A stretch of DNA of 12,396 nucleotides from assembly GCA_026709745.1 (NCBI GenBank), contig JAPOSJ010000098.1:1-12396 (forward strand). Direction: 5' to 3'. Numbering within the stretch: the first letter of the stretch is position 1; each line of letters starts with the position of its first letter. The notes below the pieces were generated by a model. The model searched no databases, was not told where the DNA came from, and saw only the letters and a program-made list of their open reading frames with translations. Position numbers and translations under genes: made by a program. Below, one piece after another: positions 7,286 to 12,396 of this stretch. This DNA comes from Candidatus Dadabacteria bacterium (GTDB taxonomy: Bacteria; Desulfobacterota_D; UBA1144; Nemesobacterales; Nemesobacteraceae).

Positions 7286-8332
7286 TCAGAAAAGCTCAAG
7301 CTGCGTGGCTTTGCCACTTCTGAAACGGGAGATGTCAAAGGGCACCTTCTTCCCTGGAAAGCCCAATCTTCTGTAAGCCAGGCGAAACATTCTTTCGGTC
7401 TGCTCGGCGAAGATACCGGTGCCCTTCATCCGGACTAGGTACTCAGAGGAGTTAAGATCTCCCTCTCTCATCGACCTTATTCTCCCTAGAATCTTTTTCT
7501 TTCTGTGTGGATAGTAGCGCTTGAGCCAAGCGGAAAAGATGTCGGCAACTCCGTAGGGAAGTCTGAGCATCACGTAGCCAGCGTCGAGCGCCCCGCGGTC
7601 CACAGACTCCTTCATTATGGCCGGAATCTCATGGTCGGTAAGCCCGGGAATCACCGGAGCTATAAGCACCGTGACGGGAATGCCGGCGTCTACAAGCTTG
7701 GCTATTGCCCTCAGCCTGTATTCGGGATGCGAGGCGCGTGGTTCCATTTTTTTTGAGAGTTCACCGTCAAGGGTAGTGATGGAGATGACGACGCTTGCAC
7801 AGCCGATTCGCGCCATATCCGAGATAATATCAATATCGCGGGTCACAAGATAATTCTTGGTTACTACCCCGACCGGATTTCTGAATTCACGCAGAACCTC
7901 GAGGCATTTTCTAGTTATCCGAAAATGTTTTTCCGCTGGCTGGTAGCAGTCCGTAACGCCGCTTATCGCTATCGGCTCGGGAACCCATTTCGCCGACATA
8001 AACTCCTTTCTCAGAAGATCCGGGGCATTTTCCTTGATGAAGATTTTCGTTTCGAAATCAAGCCCGGCGGAAAGTCCCAGGTATTCATGAGTGGGTCTTG
8101 CGTAGCAGTAAACGCATCCGTGCTCACAGCCCCTGTAGGGATTAATGCTCGCATCAAAGGGAATGTCGGGACTCTGATTGCGGGAGATTATGGTTTTTGT
8201 AGCGTCCCTGTAATAAACCGTTCTGGGCAGGCTCTCGGGGTCGGGAACATTTTCCTCCGCAACAAAATCAATTCGCTCAAAGCGCCCCACGGGGTTCTCA
8301 GGAGATCCTCTACCTTTTATTAAAGGCTTCAT
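7286..8332 (-). CDS. Radical SAM protein, PA0069 / spore-photolyase-like family
   Basis: The 348-residue product has the radical SAM [4Fe-4S] motif CEHGCVYC (Cys69, Cys73, Cys76; CX3CX2C) followed by YARPTHEYLG. Other landmarks are the N-terminal KGRGSPENPVGRFER, typical of the group annotated as PA0069 family, SGVTDCYQPAEK, the VVTKNYLVTRD strand, SITTLDGELSKKMEPRASHPEYR and the glycine-rich VLIAPVIPGLTDHE. These match the family related to spore photoproduct lyase (also named Rv2578c family). The reaction is not established; a role in nucleic-acid repair or modification is a family-level guess only. ATG at 8332 has a GGAGTGAG stretch upstream, at somewhat long spacing. The gene lies 84 bases downstream of lon on the same strand, with a hairpin between, and converges with hisG. 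It could receive read-through from lon. Confidence 0.9.
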   Translation of the reverse strand: MKPLIKGRGSPENPVGRFERIDFVAEENVPDPESLPRTVYYRDATKTIISRNQSPDIPFDASINPYRGCEHGCVYCYARPTHEYLGLSAGLDFETKIFIKENAPDLLRKEFMSAKWVPEPIAISGVTDCYQPAEKHFRITRKCLEVLREFRNPVGVVTKNYLVTRDIDIISDMARIGCASVVISITTLDGELSKKMEPRASHPEYRLRAIAKLVDAGIPVTVLIAPVIPGLTDHEIPAIMKESVDRGALDAGYVMLRLPYGVADIFSAWLKRYYPHRKKKILGRIRSMREGDLNSSEYLVRMKGTGIFAEQTERMFRLAYRRLGFPGKKVPFDISRFRSGKATQLELF

Positions 8333-8355
8333 TTTTGATTCTCACTCCAAGAGAG

Positions 8356-8392
8356 AAAGCCCCGAAGCGGCTTCGGCCGCCCAAGGGCTTTT
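8356..8392 (-). terminator. Hairpin between lon and the radical SAM gene, possible terminator
   Basis: Outer arms AAAGCCC (8356-8362) and GGGCTTT (8385-8391) enclose an inner stem CCGAAG-CGG-CTTCGG (8362-8376), leaving an asymmetric loop. The position, 25 bases past the lon stop, fits a lon terminator. The minus-strand tail reads CTCTCTT, so the uridine tract is poor, and an attenuator or partial terminator is as likely. Confidence 0.5.
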
Positions 8393-8416
8393 AGAAAACT
8401 CAGCGGTTCTACAGCT

Positions 8417-10828
8417 TCAGTTTATGTTCTTCGGCACCGGGTCGGCATCGAGCGTATAATCGGCTTTGGGAACAACAAAGTTTTTAAGCACAGGCTCATC
8501 CGAGATGATTACCTTATCAATAACCTCGTCCACGTGTTCCACTGGCGTTATCCTGACCTCTTTTCTCACGTTCTCGGGTATATCCTCGATGTCTTTTGTA
8601 TTATAAACTGGAATCAGCACTTCTTTCACCCTGCCCCTGTGGGCCGCAAGGATTTTTTCCTTTAGTCCCCCTATGGTAAGCACTCTCCCACGAAGAGTTA
8701 TTTCCCCGGTCATCGCGATTTCTCTGTTTACGGGCTTTCTCGTAATGGCGCTCGTAATGGCGCTCGCTATCGCTATACCGGCACTCGGTCCGTCCTTGGG
8801 AGTAGCTCCTTCCGGAACATGAATGTGTATATCCACATTCTGATAAAACAGCCTTTCAAGCCCCAGGTGCTGCGCCCGGCTTCTTACGTAGCTCATCGCT
8901 GCGCGAGCGGATTCCTGCATCACCTCCCCGAGCTTGCCTGTAACAGTGAAATTTCCCTTGCCCGGCACGATAGATGCCTCTATGGTAAGAAGCTCTCCTC
9001 CAAGCTCCGTCCACGCAAGACCCGTAGCGGCCCCTACCTGGTCGGTTTTCTCGATCTCTCCATACTCATACTTAGGAGTGCCAAGATACCTGCCAACACT
9101 CTTGGCGGTAATGTTGACCCCTTTGGTCTTTGTCTTCTCAACTATTTCCCTTGCCACCTTCCTGCAGAGGGCCGCTATTTCCCTCTCAAGATTCCTAACC
9201 CCGCTTTCCTTTGTGTATCTCCTTATGATCTGCACAAGCGCCTCGCTCTTTATGGACACTTTGTGGTCATTGAGGCCGTGGTCTCCCTTCTGCTTCCCTA
9301 TGAGAAACTTCCTGGCTATCTGCAGTTTTTCCTGCTCAGTGTAGCCTGGAAGACGTATTATCTCCATGCGGTCCTGAAGTGCCCAGGGGATTGTGTGCAA
9401 AACGTTGGCCGTCATTATGAACATAACCTTTGAGAGATCATAGTCGGCTTCAATGTAGTGATCGTTGAAACTTGAGTTCTGCTCAGGATCAAGCGCCTCG
9501 AGAAGCGCAGAGGCGGGATCTCCTCTGAAATCCATCCCAAGCTTGTCTATCTCGTCAAGGAGAAAAACCGGGTTTACGGTCCCGGCCTTTTTCATTCCCT
9601 GTATTATCTTGCCTGGAAGGGCACCTATGTAGGTCCTTCTGTGTCCCCTTATCTCAGCCTCGTCCCTTACTCCGCCAAGGGACGTCCTGACAAACTTGCG
9701 TCCCATCGCACGTGCTATGGATTTGGCCAAGGATGTCTTTCCCACTCCAGGCGGTCCCACGAAGCAGATTATTGGCCCCTTAAGCTTTTCGGCAAGAACA
9801 CGAACCGCCAGATACTCAAGTATTCTCTCCTTGGGTTTTTCAAGGCCGTAGTGATCCTCATTGAGGATCGACATGGCTTCCTTGAGGTCGAGGCGGTCTT
9901 CTGTCTTCTCCTTTATCCAAGGCAGGTCGAGAAGCCAGTCTATGTAGTTTCTCACCACAGTTGCCTCAGCCGACATGGATGACATCATGCGAAGTTTGTT
10001 TATCTCCCTCTTCACCCTCTGCTCCACATCCTCGGGAAGTTCTTTTTCCTTAAGCTTTTCCTCAAATTCATCTATTTCGCTTTTAAGCTCATCACCCGTG
10101 CCAAGCTCCTTTTGTATGGCCTTCATCTGCTCGTTAAGGTAGTACTCTCTCTGGGCCTTCTCCATCTGTTTTTTGACCCTCTTCCCTATGCGCTTTTCCA
10201 TCTGGAGTATCTCAAGCTCCGACTGCATTTTCTCGCATAGCTTCTCAAGTCTCTTGAGGGGATCGAGCACCTCCAGAATCTCCTGCTTGTCGGAAAGCTT
10301 CATATTAAGATGGGACGCAACAGTATCGCTGAGCTTCCCCGGTTCCTCGATGGACATGAAAGTAACAAGGGTCTCTGAGGGGATTTTGGTGTTAAGCTTT
10401 ACGTAGTCCTCGAAAAGCTTGGTCGCAGAACGCATCAGCGCCTCAACCTCCACGCTTTCTCCTGAAGGTTCCTCAATCTCCTTCACATTCACGGCGAACA
10501 TGTCCTTGTGGGAAACAAAGCCCAATATGGAAGCTCTTTTTTTGCCTTCTACAAGCACCTTGACCGTGCCGTCGGGAAGCCTCAGCATCTGAACTATGGT
10601 TCCGATGGTCCCGATTCTGTACATATCCTCGTTTCCAGGTTCGTTCACCTTCGCGTCTTTCTGGGCCGAAAGAAATATCTCCTTGCTACCCTTTGCGGCC
10701 TCTTCAAGCGCCTTGATGGACTTCTCCCTGCCGACAAACAGCGGAGCCAGCATGTATGGATAAATAACTACGTCGCGAAGAGGAAGCAACGGAAGAACTT
10801 TCTCGTTAACGTTTGGGGAATCTGGCAT
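8417..10828 (-). CDS. lon: ATP-dependent protease Lon
   Basis: Lon is a cytoplasmic AAA+ serine protease that degrades damaged proteins and specific regulators. The 803-residue product has the full LonA layout. The N-terminal substrate-binding domain starts PLLPLRDVVIYPYM and runs to about residue 205, followed by a coiled-coil and helical region (about 205-300). The AAA+ module has Walker A GPPGVGKTS (358-366) and Walker B VFLLDEID (421-428). The C-terminal protease has the catalytic Ser682 in PKDGPSAG and Lys725 in GGLKEKILAAH; their 43-residue spacing matches E. coli Ser679/Lys722. A tail of about 25 residues after the protease core looks unconserved. ATG at 10828 has GAGGAG seven bases upstream. 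Lon is divergent from the ferritin gene across 194 bases holding promoter-like boxes and a dyad; no CIRCE element was found. Confidence 0.98.
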   Translation of the reverse strand: MPDSPNVNEKVLPLLPLRDVVIYPYMLAPLFVGREKSIKALEEAAKGSKEIFLSAQKDAKVNEPGNEDMYRIGTIGTIVQMLRLPDGTVKVLVEGKKRASILGFVSHKDMFAVNVKEIEEPSGESVEVEALMRSATKLFEDYVKLNTKIPSETLVTFMSIEEPGKLSDTVASHLNMKLSDKQEILEVLDPLKRLEKLCEKMQSELEILQMEKRIGKRVKKQMEKAQREYYLNEQMKAIQKELGTGDELKSEIDEFEEKLKEKELPEDVEQRVKREINKLRMMSSMSAEATVVRNYIDWLLDLPWIKEKTEDRLDLKEAMSILNEDHYGLEKPKERILEYLAVRVLAEKLKGPIICFVGPPGVGKTSLAKSIARAMGRKFVRTSLGGVRDEAEIRGHRRTYIGALPGKIIQGMKKAGTVNPVFLLDEIDKLGMDFRGDPASALLEALDPEQNSSFNDHYIEADYDLSKVMFIMTANVLHTIPWALQDRMEIIRLPGYTEQEKLQIARKFLIGKQKGDHGLNDHKVSIKSEALVQIIRRYTKESGVRNLEREIAALCRKVAREIVEKTKTKGVNITAKSVGRYLGTPKYEYGEIEKTDQVGAATGLAWTELGGELLTIEASIVPGKGNFTVTGKLGEVMQESARAAMSYVRSRAQHLGLERLFYQNVDIHIHVPEGATPKDGPSAGIAIASAITSAITRKPVNREIAMTGEITLRGRVLTIGGLKEKILAAHRGRVKEVLIPVYNTKDIEDIPENVRKEVRITPVEHVDEVIDKVIISDEPVLKNFVVPKADYTLDADPVPKNIN

Positions 10829-10862
10829 TTTTTATCTCCTCGATAAAGCGGCTTATTTAGAG

Positions 10863-10890
10863 TATATAATACTGGTCAGGATATTTACAA
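10863..10890 (-). promoter_or_regulatory. Candidate lon promoter
   Basis: On the minus strand TTGTAA (10890-10885) and TATATA (10868-10863) are 16 bases apart, about 35 bases ahead of the lon start codon. The boxes are imperfect sigma-70-type matches. The -35 box abuts the dyad at 10891-10911, so a protein bound there could block or assist polymerase. This is an inference from spacing only. Confidence 0.35.
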
Positions 10891-10911
10891 CCCCGACTCT
10901 TGGTATCGGGG
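10891..10911. promoter_or_regulatory. CCCCGA-N9-TCGGGG dyad in the lon/ferritin intergenic region
   Basis: Perfect 6-bp inverted arms, CCCCGA (10891-10896) and TCGGGG (10906-10911), flank a 9-base spacer. The dyad sits directly between the candidate lon -35 box (10885-10890) and a TATAAT (10913-10918) pointing to ferritin. There is no uridine tract on either side, so an operator is more likely than a terminator. I do not recognise the regulator: it is not a Fur, LexA or CIRCE sequence. Confidence 0.5.
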
Positions 10912-10912
10912 G

Positions 10913-10918
10913 TATAAT
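10913..10918 (+). promoter_or_regulatory. TATAAT, candidate -10 box for ferritin
   Basis: This is a perfect TATAAT on the plus strand, about 105 bases before the ferritin start, immediately after the GC-rich dyad. The only -35-like match upstream, TTTACA at 10884-10889, is 23 bases away, too far for an ordinary promoter. An activator distorting the spacer, or no promoter at all, remains possible. Confidence 0.3.
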
Positions 10919-11022
10919 CCGAAGGAAAAAATCTTACTTGGAAATTATTACCATCTAGTAGTAATTTTTAATAATAAGGTTATCATTTACAAACCAGAAA
11001 GGAAAACCAAGGAGGAATTAAA

Positions 11023-11517
11023 ATGATTGACAGTGACATACAGGACGCCATAAACACGCAGATAAGAAACGAGTACTACTCATCCTACCTCTATCTTTCT
11101 ATGTCCGCATACTGCGAATCCAGAAATTTTTCCGGTTTTGCAAACTGGCTTCGCAAGCAGAGCGACGAGGAACTTGTGCACGCGATGAAGTTCTTTGATT
11201 ACTTAAACGACAGGGGAGGAAGGGTGGTTCTTGAATCGATAGAGCAGCCTGCTTCCGAGTTCGGAACATTCCTTGAGATGTTTGAGGATGTGCTTGAGCA
11301 TGAAAGGGAAGTGACGGGGATGATAAACAACCTTTACGATCTCGCCACTTCGAAAAACGATCAGGCTACCCTTGTAATGCTCCACTGGTTCATAGAAGAG
11401 CAGGTAGAGGAGGAACAAAGTGCCGAGGCGGTCGTGGAACAGCTGAAACTTGCCGGTGACAATCCTGCTGCACTTCTCATTCTTGATAGAGAACTTGGCG
11501 GAAGAAAGGAAGAGTAA
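11023..11517 (+). CDS. ftnA: Bacterial non-haem ferritin (FtnA type)
   Basis: Ferritin oxidises Fe(II) and stores the mineral inside a 24-subunit cytoplasmic cage. The 164-residue protein is a four-helix bundle with the ferroxidase residues at the same numbers as E. coli FtnA: Glu17 in RNEYYSSY, Glu50 and His53 in DEELVHAMKFFDY, Glu94 in EHEREV, and Gln127 with Glu130 in FIEEQVEEEQ. No haem-ligating methionine at the usual bacterioferritin position stands out, and the QVEEE segment favours ferritin over bacterioferritin. ATG at 11023 follows a strong AAGGAGG site with seven-base spacing. The gene is monocistronic here and divergent from lon. The 104 bases between the TATAAT and the start are AT-rich; a stretch around 10970-10988 looks only weakly like a Fur box. 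No clear terminator follows the stop. Confidence 0.96.
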   Translation: MIDSDIQDAINTQIRNEYYSSYLYLSMSAYCESRNFSGFANWLRKQSDEELVHAMKFFDYLNDRGGRVVLESIEQPASEFGTFLEMFEDVLEHEREVTGMINNLYDLATSKNDQATLVMLHWFIEEQVEEEQSAEAVVEQLKLAGDNPAALLILDRELGGRKEE

Positions 11518-11680
11518 AAGGCGATAAGCGGAAATTTCATGCTACGTAAGGCGGATTCCCCAAACTAAACTGGGTCAATTCTCCGGTAAAAAACAGCATT
11601 GTCCGTCGACAGTTACCGCAATCCGAATGTTGTTCTCATCTAAACTGGAGCGAGTTAACTTGGGTGGCGGGAAAGGTTGC

Positions 11681-11707
11681 TACAGAAAATGTAAGATATT
11701 TTCTGTA
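11681..11707. repeat. Perfect 10-bp inverted repeat with 7-base loop
   Basis: TACAGAAAAT (11681-11690) and ATTTTCTGTA (11698-11707) are exact reverse complements around GTAAGAT. The stem is AT-rich and followed by AAGTC rather than thymines, so it is a poor intrinsic terminator. It fits an operator or an RNA stem. The family of any binding protein is not recognisable. Confidence 0.75.
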
Positions 11708-11813
11708 AGTCAAAGCATGAATAAAATGCATAAGCCTTAAGGATACCTTCTCAAGCAAATAACATTTTGCAGAAACTTTCTTAAAATCAAATCAAGACGT
11801 TTTTTCTTTATTT

Positions 11814-11844
11814 TGACACTCCCCTGTGTATCATAAGGGGGTCA
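11814..11844. promoter_or_regulatory. TTGACA box overlapping an imperfect dyad upstream of the sigma-like gene
   Basis: TGAC then CCCCT (11814-11817, 11821-11825) pair with AGGGG then GTCA (11836-11844), leaving a 3-base bulge and a 10-base loop. TTGACA (11813-11818) overlaps the left arm, but no good -10 box lies 16-18 bases downstream; TATCAT at 11829 is only 10 away. It may be a regulatory hairpin or operator rather than a plain promoter. Confidence 0.4.
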
Positions 11845-11890
11845 CGGTTAAATCTGTCCACTGCAGATTGGAAAAGAAGGAAGCAGAAAG

Positions 11891-12396
11891 TTGGGAATAA
11901 AGTACAGCAGTCCTGAAGTAAACAGGCAGATCACAAAACAGCTTATAAACGACTACGGGGCAATTGTGTCCACACTAGTCAAGGCTTTCGGCTACGAAAG
12001 TCTTGAGCATGTGCAGAGAGTGTGTGCCAACTCCTTTGAGAAAATGAGGACCAGATGGGGAAAAGAAGGCATTCCTGAGGATCCTCAAGGTGCCGTGTGG
12101 AAAAACATAACTGAGAACTCAAACAAGCTTTTCTGCAGAAAGATAAACTATCTCGCAAGGGCAACTAGCGAAGAAGGCGCAATAGACGTATCGGACTTTC
12201 AGCTCCCCTTTCCGGAAAAAGAAGAAATGGCGAAAAACCAAGTCGAGATGCTTTTTGCACTGTGTTCACTACAGATTGAAAATTCCCTTCGAAAACAGCT
12301 CATACTGAACATACTCTGCGGGTTCTCTGCTTCATCCCTCGCGAGGATACTTGAGAAAAACGAAAAAACCCTTGAAGACCTACTTGCTTCGGAAAA
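11891..12396 (+). CDS. Divergent ECF sigma-factor-like protein (3' end cut by window)
   Basis: The frame is open from just after a stop at 11849-11851 to the window edge. I place the start at TTG 11891, with AAGGAAG seven bases upstream; this gives 168 complete codons. The layout follows the ECF sigma group with a sigma-2-like part, here LVKAFGYESLEHVQRVCANSF then RWGKEGIPEDPQGAVWKNI (family form resembles RWPREGVPANPAAWLLTVA), and a linker. The sigma-4 opening aligns MLFALCSLQIENSLRKQLIL and ILCGFSASSLARILEK with the family's IFTCCHPALAPEAQVALTLR and GLSTAEIARAF patterns. The acidic DxAEDALQ motif of region 2 is replaced by ESLEHVQ, and the basic DNA-contact residues are thin, so it may be a degenerate or repurposed sigma. 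Family alignment is from memory. The start codon and function are both uncertain. Confidence 0.6.
   Translation, partial: MGIKYSSPEVNRQITKQLINDYGAIVSTLVKAFGYESLEHVQRVCANSFEKMRTRWGKEGIPEDPQGAVWKNITENSNKLFCRKINYLARATSEEGAIDVSDFQLPFPEKEEMAKNQVEMLFALCSLQIENSLRKQLILNILCGFSASSLARILEKNEKTLEDLLASE

Larger units (their letters stand above)
11518..11890. other. Non-coding stretch between ferritin and the sigma-like gene
   Basis: I find no convincing gene, tRNA or mobile-element trace in these 373 bases. They contain a perfect 10-bp inverted repeat (11681-11707), an AT-rich segment (about 11760-11812), a TTGACA box (11813-11818) and a GC-rich imperfect hairpin (11814-11844). The longest open frame noticed is a 37-codon ATG frame at 11627-11740 without a ribosome site. 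A small regulatory RNA is possible but unproven. Confidence 0.6.

Noticed and set aside
8819..9433. Long plus-strand frame of 204 codons opposite lon
   Set aside because: It lies wholly antisense to the strongly conserved protease and AAA+ coding region of lon and shows no protein-like motif or start signal.
10970..10988. Possible Fur box upstream of ferritin
   Set aside because: Aligned with the 19-bp consensus it matches at about 11 positions, too few in AT-rich DNA to call, though regulation by iron remains plausible.
11555..11580. Possible ferritin terminator around CCCA-N8-TGGG
   Set aside because: The stem is only 4 bp with an 8-base loop and no following T-tract.
11627..11740. 37-codon ATG frame in the ferritin/sigma-like intergenic region
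   Set aside because: No ribosome-binding site, no hydrophobic or other pattern, and it runs through the inverted repeat at 11681-11707.

Overview
The window reads as a chromosomal segment of a Gram-negative-type bacterium. It holds housekeeping genes, one unusual secreted protein and regulatory DNA. The run prmC-murA-hisG resembles the prfA-prmC-murA-hisG order I recall from deltaproteobacteria-like lineages. Together with a bacterial Lon, an FtnA-type ferritin and a short-form HisG, it suggests a deep-branching Gram-negative phylum (deltaproteobacteria-like or Candidatus Dadabacteria-like). The taxonomic guess is low confidence. Several genes appear to use GTG or TTG starts (proC, murA, the last gene).

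Left arm, minus strand (4350 down to 1): an 829-residue secreted protein, then yggS (PLP-binding protein), proC (pyrroline-5-carboxylate reductase) and yggT (membrane protein, cut by the window edge). The last three are tightly packed: a 1-base overlap, then a 1-base gap. The 829-residue protein looks like two complete secretory precursors joined in one frame. Each half has its own signal peptide, two Cache-like sensor modules and a Cys-hydrophobic-basic C-terminal sorting signal. A 181-bp block inside it is repeated with a single mismatch at a spacing of exactly 399 codons. This is the most unusual object in the window.

Centre, plus strand (4554 to 7257): prmC, murA and hisG overlap one another and form a translationally coupled operon for release-factor methylation, the first committed step of peptidoglycan synthesis, and the first step of histidine synthesis. 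hisG converges with a minus-strand radical SAM gene of the spore-photolyase-like PA0069 type. That gene lies downstream of lon, with a hairpin between them.

Right arm: lon (minus) and a ferritin gene (plus) are divergently transcribed from a 194-bp region. It carries promoter-like boxes and a CCCCGA-N9-TCGGGG dyad that could be a shared operator. After ferritin comes a 373-bp non-coding stretch with a perfect 10-bp inverted repeat and a second hairpin next to a TTGACA box. The start of a divergent ECF sigma-factor-like gene follows and runs off the window.

No tRNA, rRNA, CRISPR array, insertion sequence or phage gene was seen.
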